A stretch of DNA of 64,000 bases from Phycisphaeraceae bacterium (lineage in GTDB: Bacteria; Planctomycetota; Phycisphaerae; Phycisphaerales; Phycisphaeraceae), in NCBI GenBank assembly GCA_040222855.1, contig JAVKCD010000003.1:636919-700918 (forward strand), read 5' to 3'. The position numbers were made by a program, and so were the translations under genes. This document shows positions 25,973-34,781 of this stretch, piece by piece; positions within the stretch are counted from its first letter, which is position 1; each line of letters starts with the position of its first letter. Under the pieces are notes generated by a model that saw only the letters and a list, made by a program, of their open reading frames with translations, made no database searches and had not been told where the DNA came from.

Positions 25973-27517
25973 CTACTTGGTCTGCTGAGCGTCTTGGGGT
26001 GTGTCGATGGGGTTGCCCGCGGCGTCAAGTTCGTTACCGAGGTCGTCTTTGCCGAAGTCGACGGGTGCGGGGCGATTCTCTTTCCAGGGCTGGCCCTCGA
26101 CGATCTGACGGGCGGCGCGCATGCCCTGAGCCATGGATCGGCGGTCCGAGTTGCGTTGAGGTTTGTCGTGCTGACCGTACTGCGGAGGTTGTTCTTCTTT
26201 GTAGAGATGAACAGTGGTAGTGGGGAACGCAAAGCTCACGCCGATGGTGTCGGCCAGGCGAACGATATCGACAAGCAGTCGTTCGCGTTCGCGCAACTCG
26301 GTGCCCCAATCGGGGACCTCGAAAAAGAGGTAGAGGAGAATATCGATGCTGGAGCTGTTGAACTCGTTGACCCAGACGTGGTAGTAGTCCTTGCGCGTGT
26401 AAGGGTGCTGTCGGATGAGTTCGCGGACGCCCTCGGCCATGGCGAGGAGTCTGTCTGGCGGGGTGTCGTACTGGAGGCTGAGGACTGATTTCCATCGGCG
26501 GTACTTGCGGCGACCGTAGTTGTCGACAATGGCTCGGACGAGGTTGGCGTTAGGGACGGTGATCTGTGAGTTGTAAAACGTGCGGATGCGGGTGGATCGG
26601 AAGCCGACCGCCTCGACCATGCCCTCGTGGCCGTCGATGACGACCCAGTCGCCGATATCGAAGGGTCGGTCCATGAGCACGGCGACGGAACCGAAGAAGT
26701 TTTCGACGGTGTCTTTGGCGGCAAAGGCGAAGGCGACGCCGCCGATGCCCAGAGAGGCGATCAGCGGCCAGACCTCGATGCCCAGCGAGTTAGCGAGGTA
26801 GAGCAGGCCGATGGCAACGACGAAGATCTTGAGGGTCTTGCGGACCAGCGGGATGATGATGTCATCGAAGCGGGTCGCGGTTTTCTCGGCTTGTCGTGCG
26901 AGGTATTGGCCAATGAGATCCACAACACGCCAGGCTGACAGGGCTCCGGCGAGAACAGCGAAGACCGCGAGCGCCCCGCTGGCGATCTCGTAGACGGCTC
27001 CCTCGAACTGGAGGAAGTTCAGGGTGAGTTGGCAGAATACGGCGGCGGCATAGAGACCGAACGGCCGCATGGTGCGGCGGAGTTCTTCGCGACGTTCTTT
27101 TTGGTCGGCTCCCGACAGGCGACGGCGGACGAGAACACGGAAGGCGAGTTGGACAGCGAAGTCGATGATGACAGCGGCAAAGATGAACAGGAACAGCCAT
27201 ATCCACTGCCAGTAGGCGAGGCCGAGGAGTTGACGGTCGATCAGCGTTGGCGGGGCGACCACCTCGATCCATTCCTGGGCGAGCTTCCAGCGGGGGTCAT
27301 CGGGCTCAGGAATTACCTTGACAACCGGACCTGAACCGTCCTCCTCGACGGAGGATTCTTTCTGTCCGGGATCGGTGTCGGTCTGCTGGACCTCTTGGGC
27401 AGAGTCTTGAGCCGCATCGAGGTTGGGTTGCTGGGCCTGAGCGACCACGCCAGCGATGCCAGCAAGGGCGAGCATCACGCAAAGGATGACGACAAGGCGG
27501 TAAAGGAACTGGTTCAT
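25973..27517 (-). CDS. MscS-family channel with long N-terminal domain
   Basis: A 514-aa protein with a signal peptide, an acidic periplasmic stretch, then four membrane helices. The last helix and the beta domain carry the MscS pattern (IASLGIGGVAFAFAAKDTVENFFGSVAVLMDRPFDIGDWV). The C-terminal vestibule follows, ending in a Lys/Asp-rich tail. It resembles the small-to-medium MscS relatives that gate on membrane tension. It is translationally coupled upstream to a small membrane protein (4-bp overlap) and is followed by mlaE within 6 bp, so it is part of the lipid-transport operon. Confidence 0.87.
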   Translation of the reverse strand: MNQFLYRLVVILCVMLALAGIAGVVAQAQQPNLDAAQDSAQEVQQTDTDPGQKESSVEEDGSGPVVKVIPEPDDPRWKLAQEWIEVVAPPTLIDRQLLGLAYWQWIWLFLFIFAAVIIDFAVQLAFRVLVRRRLSGADQKERREELRRTMRPFGLYAAAVFCQLTLNFLQFEGAVYEIASGALAVFAVLAGALSAWRVVDLIGQYLARQAEKTATRFDDIIIPLVRKTLKIFVVAIGLLYLANSLGIEVWPLIASLGIGGVAFAFAAKDTVENFFGSVAVLMDRPFDIGDWVVIDGHEGMVEAVGFRSTRIRTFYNSQITVPNANLVRAIVDNYGRRKYRRWKSVLSLQYDTPPDRLLAMAEGVRELIRQHPYTRKDYYHVWVNEFNSSSIDILLYLFFEVPDWGTELRERERLLVDIVRLADTIGVSFAFPTTTVHLYKEEQPPQYGQHDKPQRNSDRRSMAQGMRAARQIVEGQPWKENRPAPVDFGKDDLGNELDAAGNPIDTPQDAQQTK

Positions 27518-27822
27518 CGGATGATTCGCACGTTCTCACGCCCATGATCATCAGGCGGCAGGGGTTGATTGGGAATAATGCCGATGGCCTGAAGCAGGCT
27601 GTTGATGCCCGCGAGCAAAGCAGCCAACAGACTCAAAACGATGTAGGCCACCATACCGACAAGGACCGCAGTCAGAAACAGGGCGATCAGGGGCAAAACA
27701 ACCACCAGGGCGGCGAGGAGGATCGACACCGAGAACGCCCAGTTTGCCCGAGCCGCACGACCCCACGGGTTAGTGGGTGTGCTGAGATTTTGATAGCGGA
27801 ACCCCCAAGGCATCTCAGCCAT
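27514..27822 (-). CDS. Small membrane protein heading the MCE operon
   Basis: A 102-aa protein with a long hydrophobic region (about residues 30-75) that can form two helices, ending in a polar tail. GGGAGG lies six bases before the ATG at 27822, which decides the start. It overlaps the MscS gene by four bases. No family is recognised. Position suggests an accessory of the channel or the transporter. Confidence 0.6.
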   Translation of the reverse strand: MAEMPWGFRYQNLSTPTNPWGRAARANWAFSVSILLAALVVVLPLIALFLTAVLVGMVAYIVLSLLAALLAGINSLLQAIGIIPNQPLPPDDHGRENVRIIR

Positions 27823-27936
27823 GCTAGACCTCCCCACCCGACCCCGCAACGCGGGTGGTCAGGCAGGGCTGGTCAAGCCGGTGGGTGTGAGCGTCGATGC
27901 CGGTAAGGACCTTCACATCGGATAGGGAAACATCAG

Positions 27937-28851
27937 ATGAGCACAGCCAGCAGCACCAAGGCCCAGGCCACGCCGATCGCGGCTCCGATCAATGAGGCAG
28001 AGAAAGCCGCAGAGCCGGCGATCCGTGAGATCAGCCATATCGCCACCCTGCCAGAGATCACGATCCGGATCATGGACCTGATCGATGATCCGTCGGCGAC
28101 GGCGGCGGACCTCAACAGCGTGATCGAGAGCGATCCGGCGCTGGGGGCTCGGATCCTGAAAGTCGTCAACTCGGCGTTTTACGGCGTTCCGGGACAGGTG
28201 GCTTCCATCAACCGAGCCATTGTTCTGCTGGGATTGAATGCGATCAAGAACATCGCGATTGCAGCGAGTCTGACCAAGCTGTTCCGAGGCGGGAAGATCG
28301 CTCAGGAGTTCGATGCCAGGGACCTGTGGCTGCACAGCACGGCCACAGCGGGTGCATCGAGACTGATCGTCAACGAGTTATCCATGGGTTACCTGGACGA
28401 GGCTTTCCTGGCAGGGCTGATCCACGATCTGGGGCTGATGGTCGAGATTCAGGCCCGGCGTCCAAAGTTCATCCAGGTTCTTGAGCAGGTTTTGGGTGAT
28501 CCGGATGTGAGCCTGCGTGAGACGGAGCAGAAGGTATTTGGGGCGACGCACGAGGACTTCGGGCGCGTGCTGGCGCGGTCGTGGAAGTTCCCGCAGACAC
28601 TGATCAACGTCGTGGGCGGGCATCACGACCCGGAGCAGTACAGCGGCGAGGAGGCCTTGCTGCCGACGATCGTCGCGGTGGCCGATAGCCTGGCTGCGAA
28701 GGCTGGCTACGGGTTCACACGCGGCGAGGAGGTCGCAGAGCCGAAGCCGGAGTGGCTGGCCACGCTGGGGCTTTCTGACGAGGCCTTAGCGAGGATCGAA
28801 GAACAACTGCCCGAGGCATACGAAGAAGCCTCGACGCTGATGAAGGGCTGA
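27937..28851 (+). CDS. HDOD-domain signalling protein
   Basis: A 304-aa protein whose residues about 30-230 form an HDOD domain (LPEITIRIMDLIDDPSATAADLNSVIESDPALGARIL, then NSAFYG and AIVLLGLNAIKNIAI). The HD residues of the phosphodiesterase relatives are partly kept (GLIHDLGLM, GHHDPE), but HDOD proteins usually do not hydrolyse nucleotides and act as signalling scaffolds. It is divergent from the MCE operon and ends in a strong terminator. Confidence 0.87.
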   Translation: MSTASSTKAQATPIAAPINEAEKAAEPAIREISHIATLPEITIRIMDLIDDPSATAADLNSVIESDPALGARILKVVNSAFYGVPGQVASINRAIVLLGLNAIKNIAIAASLTKLFRGGKIAQEFDARDLWLHSTATAGASRLIVNELSMGYLDEAFLAGLIHDLGLMVEIQARRPKFIQVLEQVLGDPDVSLRETEQKVFGATHEDFGRVLARSWKFPQTLINVVGGHHDPEQYSGEEALLPTIVAVADSLAAKAGYGFTRGEEVAEPKPEWLATLGLSDEALARIEEQLPEAYEEASTLMKG

Positions 28852-28884
28852 GAGGCCCGAGCGAATCTCTCTTTTCCCTCCGGG

Positions 28885-28914
28885 CGGCGGATCGTAAGGA
28901 TCCGTCGTCTTTTT
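28885..28914 (+). terminator. Intrinsic terminator after HDOD gene
   Basis: Stem CGGCGGATC (28885-28893) and GATCCGTCG (28899-28907) with one G-U pair, loop of five, then TCTTTTT. Confidence 0.8.
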
Positions 28915-28933
28915 AAGGCTCGTGGAGACCGGC

Positions 28934-29131
28934 ATGAAGCAAGTCGCCAGATTATTCGAGATCGATTGTCTTGACGCTCAGGGCGTCATGCGTCGTCGGA
29001 TCCGGTTGATCGCCCGTGACCTGCGACACGCTGAAGGGTTGCTCCGCGATCAGTATCCGCAAGCGATGGTGCTGCGTTGTGAGGAGATCGCTGCGGGCAA
29101 GCTGGTCCCGGCGGAGCGTCAGACCGGTTAA
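28934..29131 (+). CDS. Small conserved-looking hypothetical protein
   Basis: A 65-aa soluble protein starting MKQVARLFEIDCLDAQG with GGAG 6 bases upstream. It is rich in Arg and Leu with an alternating pattern (RRRIRLIARDLRHAEGLL) that suggests a small beta-alpha fold. No family recognised. It is a monocistronic unit bounded by the terminator at 28885-28914 and the bidirectional one at 29157-29189, which supports it being a real gene. Confidence 0.6.
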   Translation: MKQVARLFEIDCLDAQGVMRRRIRLIARDLRHAEGLLRDQYPQAMVLRCEEIAAGKLVPAERQTG

Positions 29132-29156
29132 GGGCATCAGCCGTCTTGAAACAAGA

Positions 29157-29189
29157 CAACGCCGCGCTCCGGTGGGGAACGCGGCGTTG
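29157..29189. terminator. Bidirectional terminator between convergent genes
   Basis: Perfect 10-bp arms CAACGCCGCG (29157-29166) and CGCGGCGTTG (29180-29189), loop 13. It lies between the small plus-strand gene and the convergent PEP-CTERM gene. Confidence 0.7.
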
Positions 29190-29212
29190 CTGTTTATCCA
29201 GAAGAGGCTTGA

Positions 29213-29992
29213 TCAGGCCTGACGACGAGCGAGCAGACCGGCCAGACCCAGCAGGCCCGCGAAGGCGGCCGTGGGGGTCGGGATGATCGGGGGCGGGGGC
29301 GGCGAGTCCATGAAGTACATCTGATCCTGCTTGTTCGCTGTGAGCGGGACATTGGGGTCGGGTGAGGAGAGCCCACCGAGGCTGTAGTCCATGGCACCCG
29401 TAAAGGCGATGGCATCAGCAAGAAGGCTCTGGGCATCGGTCAACCAAGGCTCGCCGGCATCGGCCGATCGGAGCTGGGCTCGGAAGCTGCCGTCGGTCAG
29501 GCTCAGGCTGCCGAGGCCCGTGGTGGTCTCGTTGACGATCTCCCAGATGGCCATCTGGAAGGGGACGATCTGGTCGAAGCCCCAGGAACCAATGGAAGCA
29601 CCGAAGTCATCGATGGCGACGTTGGCGAGCTTGGTAAGGAGGGTCGCGCGAGCGACGCCCATGGGGCTGGGGTTCGGCGGCCCGCCGTTGTCCTTGGGCG
29701 CGTCCCAGATATCCACGACGCTGTAGGTCGCCGAGTTGCCGACGGTCTCGAAGGCTTCGATGCAGAAGGTGATGAGATCGCCTGCCGACTCGACAGCGCC
29801 GAGTGATCCGCCTCCGTTCCAGGTGAAGCGTCCGCCCGTGAGGCTGGTGTACGAAGCCCCGCTGTCGGTGGAGATTCTCACGGCCTTGCCTGAGAAGCTG
29901 GTACGCGTGAGCGAAACCGTCGCCGCCTCCGCCGCCACGCTGGCTGCCATCAGCGCAGTCACAGCTACAATTATTCCTCTACCTGCGATCAT
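29213..29992 (-). CDS. PEP-CTERM-type secreted protein, paralogue A
   Basis: A 259-aa exported protein: signal peptide to about residue 24, a beta-rich body, then a C-terminal sorting signal. The signal is IIPTPTAAF, a hydrophobic helix GLLGLAGLLARR and a short end. Threonine replaces the Glu of the classical PEP tripeptide. The body shares ITFCIEAFE and NPSPMGVARA with the next gene (paralogue B), so the two arose by duplication. Proteins of this kind are processed by an exosortase and kept at the cell surface or matrix; no exosortase is in the window. Confidence 0.8.
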   Translation of the reverse strand: MIAGRGIIVAVTALMAASVAAEAATVSLTRTSFSGKAVRISTDSGASYTSLTGGRFTWNGGGSLGAVESAGDLITFCIEAFETVGNSATYSVVDIWDAPKDNGGPPNPSPMGVARATLLTKLANVAIDDFGASIGSWGFDQIVPFQMAIWEIVNETTTGLGSLSLTDGSFRAQLRSADAGEPWLTDAQSLLADAIAFTGAMDYSLGGLSSPDPNVPLTANKQDQMYFMDSPPPPPIIPTPTAAFAGLLGLAGLLARRQA

Positions 29993-30132
29993 CTCAAATC
30001 CTCTCCCAGTTGGGAAACTGTGTTATGGGTCCCTACCCAAATAATACCCTAGCACAGATTCCGGCCTGCACCAATGAAACTTAGAGATATGGCAGAAGAT
30101 CGCGGGCGATTCGCGTGAAATGTCAAGATAGA

Positions 30133-30162
30133 GAAGCAGCCCGTCGCGTGACGGGCTGCTTC
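30133..30162 (-). terminator. Hairpin terminator of paralogue B
   Basis: Perfect 13-bp arms GAAGCAGCCCGTC (30133-30145) and GACGGGCTGCTTC (30150-30162), loop GCGT, just beyond the stop codon at 30206. Only short T runs follow. Confidence 0.65.
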
Positions 30163-30205
30163 GTGTGAATCTGGGATGTCATGAGTCGCTCGAACCTAAG
30201 GCCGA

Positions 30206-30997
30206 TCAGGCCTTGTTCCGGCGGGCCAGGAGGCCGGCCAGACCGAGAAGTCCGGCACCCGCGGCGGCGGGGGTGGGGACAACCGGGGGCGAGGGCGGGA
30301 CGTTCCGCACGGTCACCTGGTCCTGGATGCGAGCCGTGAGGGACTCGAAGGGTGAACCGAAGGCGATCAGTTCGACCGAGTTCTCGGTGGACATGGTCAT
30401 GTCCAGGAGGTTCTGAGCGGTCGTAGCAATGTTGTTGGTGTTGCCGTAGGTGCTGTAGAAGGCACCTCGGTTGCCGCTGGACTGCATGATGTTGAGCATC
30501 TGCAGGCCCTGGACGACATTCTCATTGACGACTTCCCACACGGCGAGCTGGAAGGCCTTGATGTAGGTGAGGTCGAACGATCCGTTGACCTTCCAGTCGT
30601 CGAGGTCGGTGCCCAAGAAGCCGACAGCGAAGAGCTTGGACAGATTGTCCGCACGCACGACACCCATCGGGTTGGGGTTCGGCCCGCCGACGTTGTTATT
30701 CGGTGCCTGAGCGGCATCGAGCACGTGGTAGGTGTTGTGGCCGCCGCTGAGGCTCTCAAACGCCTCAATGCAGAAGGTGATGAAGCCCTGGGCGTTCCCG
30801 ATCGAGGTCAGATGGACCTCGGGTGTGTCGCCAGCGACCTGCGTCCACTTGATGATGCCAGCGCTACGGGTTCCGAAGTTGGTGTTGATGCCACCGCCGT
30901 GGTAGCCCTCGTAGTTCAGCGTGACAACGCTGCTGGCCTGAGCCGTTCCAGCCATGGTTCCGGCCACAAGCGCGGTGGCCAACATCAAACGATTCAT
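30206..30997 (-). CDS. PEP-CTERM-type secreted protein, paralogue B
   Basis: A 263-aa paralogue of the preceding gene with signal peptide (MNRLMLATALVAGTMAGTAQA), the same body motifs TFCIEAFE and GGPNPNPMGVVRA, and the C-terminal VPTPAAAGAGLLGLAGLLARR. Start ATG at 30997 is set by GGGGAGATT directly ahead and by the signal peptide. It has its own hairpin terminator, so A and B are separate transcription units or a read-through pair. Confidence 0.82.
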   Translation of the reverse strand: MNRLMLATALVAGTMAGTAQASSVVTLNYEGYHGGGINTNFGTRSAGIIKWTQVAGDTPEVHLTSIGNAQGFITFCIEAFESLSGGHNTYHVLDAAQAPNNNVGGPNPNPMGVVRADNLSKLFAVGFLGTDLDDWKVNGSFDLTYIKAFQLAVWEVVNENVVQGLQMLNIMQSSGNRGAFYSTYGNTNNIATTAQNLLDMTMSTENSVELIAFGSPFESLTARIQDQVTVRNVPPSPPVVPTPAAAGAGLLGLAGLLARRNKA

Positions 30998-31178
30998 AAT
31001 CTCCCCAATCACGTAGAGGTTAAAAAGAACCGGCGGTTGCCGGACAAGAGAACCATGCCATTCAACAGCTGGCTCTCCAAACGCCTGGACTGAAAGTTCC
31101 GAGAATCTGTCGGCGCATGGCATCACGGTCGGCAAGCGTGCCGCGTCTAACCCAACCGATACAAGCCTTACAAGTTGT

Positions 31179-32414
31179 CTATTTGCGAGAGCGTTGCCGC
31201 TGGCCCGCGACCATCATGGGCAGGCCGTACAGATCGATGAAGCCTCGGGCTGCGGTGATGTCGTAGCCCGCCATCGCGAAGCTCGCGAGCTTCTCGTCGT
31301 AGAGGGTGTTGGGGCTGTTGGCCTCGACGGCGAGGGCCTGACCTTTATAGAGACGAACCTTGACGTCGCCGGTCATCACCTCGTTGGCACGATCAAAGAA
31401 CGCCTGGAGGGCATCGCGCAGCGGGTGGAACCACTGGCCGTTGTAGACCAGCTCGGCGTAGCGCGACGCGAGCCTGAGCTTCTCGTGGTAGAGGTCTCGT
31501 TCGAGACAGAGCTGTTCGAGTGCCTTGTGTGCTTCGTAGAGAATCGTTCCGCCGGGGGTCTCGTAGACACCGCGCGACTTCATCCCGACGAGCCGATTCT
31601 CGACCAGCAGCGTGGTGCCCACAGCGTGCTTGCCGCCCAAGGCGTTGAGTTTTTCGATCACCTCGTGGCCGGCGAGCTTCTTGCCGTTGATCGAAACCGG
31701 GTTGCCCTTCTTAAAGCCGATCGTCACAACCGCACCCTTGGCCGGTGCCTTCTCAGGCGGCACGGACATGACCAGACAGTCGTTCCACTTCGGTTCGCTG
31801 CCGGGGCTTTCGATCTCGGCACCCTCGTGAGAGATGTGCCAGAGGTTACGGTCGCGCGAGTAGATCTTCTTCTTGCTCTGATCGATGGGGATCTTGTGCT
31901 TCTTGGCGTAGTCGATCGCAGTCTCGCGGTCGGTCAGACCCGAGTCTAGGAAGGCGGGGTCTTTCCATGGCGAGATGATCTTGAGCTTGGGGTTGAGGGC
32001 CTTGTAGGTCAGCTCGAACCGGACCTGGTCGTTGCCCTTGCCGGTGGCTCCGTGGCCCACGGCGTCCGCTTTGGTCTGCTTGGCGACCATCACCTGGTGC
32101 TTGGCAATCAGCGGACGCGCGATGCTGGTGCCCAGCAGGTAATCGCTCTCGTAGATCGCGTGGGCCCGGATCATCGGGAAGCAGTATTCCTCGGCGAACT
32201 CCTTACGGAGGTCCTTGACGACGACCTCGTCGGCGCCCGAGGCGTAGGCTTTTTTCTCGATACCTTTGAGCTCGTCGCCCTGACCCAACTCAGCGGCGAA
32301 GGCAACGAGTTTGACGCCCGGGTAGCGGCCCTTGAGCCATGGGAGGATAACGGAGGTATCCAGCCCGCCTGAGTAGGCGAGCACGATCTTTTTCGGGTCT
32401 GAGCTGGCGGGCAT
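31179..32414 (-). CDS. argG: Argininosuccinate synthase
   Basis: The 411-aa enzyme joins citrulline and aspartate using ATP in arginine synthesis. The PP-loop AYSGGLDTS begins at residue 13; ATGKGNDQVRFEL, YSRDRNLWHISHEG and the C-terminal GFIDLYGL segment are typical. GGAG sits six bases before the ATG at 32414. No other arg gene is nearby, and the gene follows the sigma factor gene after a terminator. Confidence 0.96.
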   Translation of the reverse strand: MPASSDPKKIVLAYSGGLDTSVILPWLKGRYPGVKLVAFAAELGQGDELKGIEKKAYASGADEVVVKDLRKEFAEEYCFPMIRAHAIYESDYLLGTSIARPLIAKHQVMVAKQTKADAVGHGATGKGNDQVRFELTYKALNPKLKIISPWKDPAFLDSGLTDRETAIDYAKKHKIPIDQSKKKIYSRDRNLWHISHEGAEIESPGSEPKWNDCLVMSVPPEKAPAKGAVVTIGFKKGNPVSINGKKLAGHEVIEKLNALGGKHAVGTTLLVENRLVGMKSRGVYETPGGTILYEAHKALEQLCLERDLYHEKLRLASRYAELVYNGQWFHPLRDALQAFFDRANEVMTGDVKVRLYKGQALAVEANSPNTLYDEKLASFAMAGYDITAARGFIDLYGLPMMVAGQRQRSRK

Positions 32415-32444
32415 CACAATCTCCAGGTGGGGACCATGCATCAT

Positions 32445-32476
32445 AAGAAAACGCCCGCAGCATGTGTGCCGCGGGC
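32445..32476 (-). terminator. Terminator of the sigma factor gene
   Basis: Read on the minus strand, GCCCGC (32476-32471) pairs with GCGGGC (32458-32453) across a 12-base loop, followed by GTTTTCTT. Confidence 0.65.
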
Positions 32477-32512
32477 ATTCGAGAAGAGGGGGGTCAAAGG
32501 TAAGTGGCCCGA

Positions 32513-33559
32513 TTAAGCGGTCTGCTCGGCGAGTTCCAAGTCCTCGGCGAGGTCTTCGAGGTTGGCGTGGCTATCCAGGAACGTCTCTTCGAGTCCCTTG
32601 CGGAGTTTGCGTAACGCGCGGTTCTGGATCTGGCGGACGCGCTCCTTGGTGAGACCGATCCGTTTACCCACTTCGAGGAGCGTGGAGGGCTGCTCGGCGG
32701 TTGCCTCATCAAAACCAAAACGCTGGCGGATGACCTCGATCTCCAACTCGCTGAGCCCGGCGACGTTGTGCTCGAGGAGTCGCACGGCGTGCTCGGCACA
32801 GCCAAGCTCCTGCTCCTGGGCTTTGCGCTCGGCGTGGTCCGATCGCTCGAAATCCGGATTGGCCTCGACGGGAAACAACTTGCGGTAGCGCGTGGTTTTC
32901 TCGCCCAGGCGGCTGAAGGATTTGAGGATCGAGCGACAGGCATAGGTCGAGAACTTGAAGCCGCGGCCAGCGTCAAATTTCTCGATCGACCGTACCAAAG
33001 CCATGTTGCCCTCGGCGATCATCTCCGAGAAGTCGAGTCGACTGCGCTCGAACTTACGAGCCATTGCCAGGACGAGTGCGACGTTGTACTCCGCGATGGT
33101 CTCGCGGAGATGTTGTGCCCTGCGGTCCCAGTCGAGGAGTGCCGTTGCCTGGCGGATGCCGACACGACGGGTCTGGATCGACTCGCGGACCTCTTCGGCT
33201 TGGTACCGGCAATAGTTGTAAGCCGTGAAGATCACCCGTTCCTCGGCCGCGGTGAGAAGCTGAGGTTGTTGGGGCTTCGCGAGCTGAAGCACCGGCGTGT
33301 TCTGTTCGAGATGGTAGTACCAATCGACCGAAGCACGGGGGATTGACTCGGCCTCTGACAGCAGCTCGGCGATACCCAAATCGTCATTGAAGAGGTCGCT
33401 ACCCATGTAAGCAATGGAGTCGGCGAGAAGTTCGATCAAACGCTTGTGATCAGCCGCGGGCAGCACAGCGGGGAGAGACCAACCTTCGAGGGTGAGGGTC
33501 GCTGAGGGACCCGTGGCCTGATTTCCGGTGTTCGATTTTTTCTGAACTTGTCCGACCAT
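32513..33559 (-). CDS. Sigma-70 family factor of primary-like type
   Basis: A 348-aa sigma factor. Region 2 runs from about residue 150 to 230 (YNVALVLAMARKFERSRLDFSEMIAEGN, then RGFKFSTYACRSIL). Region 4 with its helix-turn-helix is at about 280-330 (LLEVGKRIGLTKERVRQIQNRALRKL). A region 1.2-like start is weak and region 3 is short, so it is a group 2/3 type factor and not RpoD. GAGGTGACATC sits before the ATG. It is divergent from the MerR-type regulator at 33777. Confidence 0.87.
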   Translation of the reverse strand: MVGQVQKKSNTGNQATGPSATLTLEGWSLPAVLPAADHKRLIELLADSIAYMGSDLFNDDLGIAELLSEAESIPRASVDWYYHLEQNTPVLQLAKPQQPQLLTAAEERVIFTAYNYCRYQAEEVRESIQTRRVGIRQATALLDWDRRAQHLRETIAEYNVALVLAMARKFERSRLDFSEMIAEGNMALVRSIEKFDAGRGFKFSTYACRSILKSFSRLGEKTTRYRKLFPVEANPDFERSDHAERKAQEQELGCAEHAVRLLEHNVAGLSELEIEVIRQRFGFDEATAEQPSTLLEVGKRIGLTKERVRQIQNRALRKLRKGLEETFLDSHANLEDLAEDLELAEQTA

Positions 33560-33776
33560 GATGTCACCTCATTCTGGGGTCTGGGAAACGGGAGGGGATA
33601 GTCACGCTCAAATATATCTAAAGCGTTCATATCGTTCACGATCACCCTAGCGTATACCAGTAGTCACGTCCAGTGCTGGATCGCTCATATGGGAAAAATT
33701 TGAGAAAGTAGGCAAAAAACTTCCCCATTAGCCGGTTGTGGCTTATAGTCAAAGCGTCCAAAACATTCGGAATGCA

Positions 33777-34697
33777 ATGCCAAAGCACTACTTAACAACC
33801 AAAGAGATGGCCCGGGCCATCGATGTCAGCCCCTCGACGCTCAAAAGATGGGTGGATCTCGGCAACATACGGGCTCCCCGGACCGCTGGCGGGCACCGGC
33901 GAATCCCCATAGAAGAGGCAATCCGGTTCATCCGGACCAGCGGACTCCCGATCCGTGACCCGAACGCGGCTGGTCTGCCCGAACTCGTCGAGGCGATGAA
34001 AAATGGCCCGGCGAGTGTGGCCTCATCCCCATCGGATCAAGGCAACCTGTGCTCTGTGCATCCTGTCGACGAGGCTTTGAAGAGTGAGGACATCGTAAAG
34101 TTTCGGGGGGTCCTGCTGAACTTCTACTTGAAGCACGCGTCGGTGGCTGGCCTCTGTGACGGCCCGCTGGGTCCGTACTACAGCGCTAAGCCTGCGTCAA
34201 AATCACCCACGCCGGGTGAGGTGGCGGTCCGTCATCGGGGGGTTGATCTGTGCGTGCAAGGGCTGAACCACATCAGGCGGCTCCAGCCCAAGCCCGCAGA
34301 TGATGCGCCCCGAGCCCTGGGCGGGGCGGCCCCGGGTGACCCCAACACGATCGGTTCGCTGATGGCCGCGACGCTGCTCGCAGACTTGGGGTGGCAGGAC
34401 ACCAACTTCGGCGCGTCGCTGCCGATCGATGCTCTGTTGGAAGCCGCACAAGAACAACCACCGAGGCTGATCTGGGTGACGGTGTCAGTGCCTGTAAGCG
34501 CGAACATGCTGAGTGAATGGTGCATGGCGTTGAGCGCAGCAGCGGCTCAATACAATGCTGACGTCGCGATCATCGGCGACGACCTCCCTTCCCTGCCCGA
34601 GCAGCAGCCAGAGCGTCTCCATCTGGTCAGTAGCATGGCTGGTCTCGAACAGCTTGCCTCCGGTTGGTATCGCCAAGACACACTAGCCATCACCTGA
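33777..34697 (+). CDS. MerR-type regulator with a cobalamin-fold domain
   Basis: A 306-aa protein. Residues 5-50 form a MerR/excisionase-type winged helix (LTTKEMARAIDVSPSTLKRWVDLGNIRAPRTAGGHRRIP). The rest resembles the CarH/LitR light-sensor arrangement: a helical bundle, then a Rossmann B12-binding domain. The cobalt-ligand motif D-x-H-x-x-G is D188-P-N190-T-I-G193, so the axial His is replaced by Asn. It therefore may bind cobalamin differently, bind another ligand, or be purely structural. It is divergent from the sigma factor gene. Confidence 0.75.
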   Translation: MPKHYLTTKEMARAIDVSPSTLKRWVDLGNIRAPRTAGGHRRIPIEEAIRFIRTSGLPIRDPNAAGLPELVEAMKNGPASVASSPSDQGNLCSVHPVDEALKSEDIVKFRGVLLNFYLKHASVAGLCDGPLGPYYSAKPASKSPTPGEVAVRHRGVDLCVQGLNHIRRLQPKPADDAPRALGGAAPGDPNTIGSLMAATLLADLGWQDTNFGASLPIDALLEAAQEQPPRLIWVTVSVPVSANMLSEWCMALSAAAAQYNADVAIIGDDLPSLPEQQPERLHLVSSMAGLEQLASGWYRQDTLAIT

Positions 34698-34781
34698 CAT
34701 CCTTCAAGCCGGCTCCGTGGCCTGCTCAACCCGCGTGGTGTACCGTGGTTGGATCACCGACGCGATCTCACGGAGTCAAAC

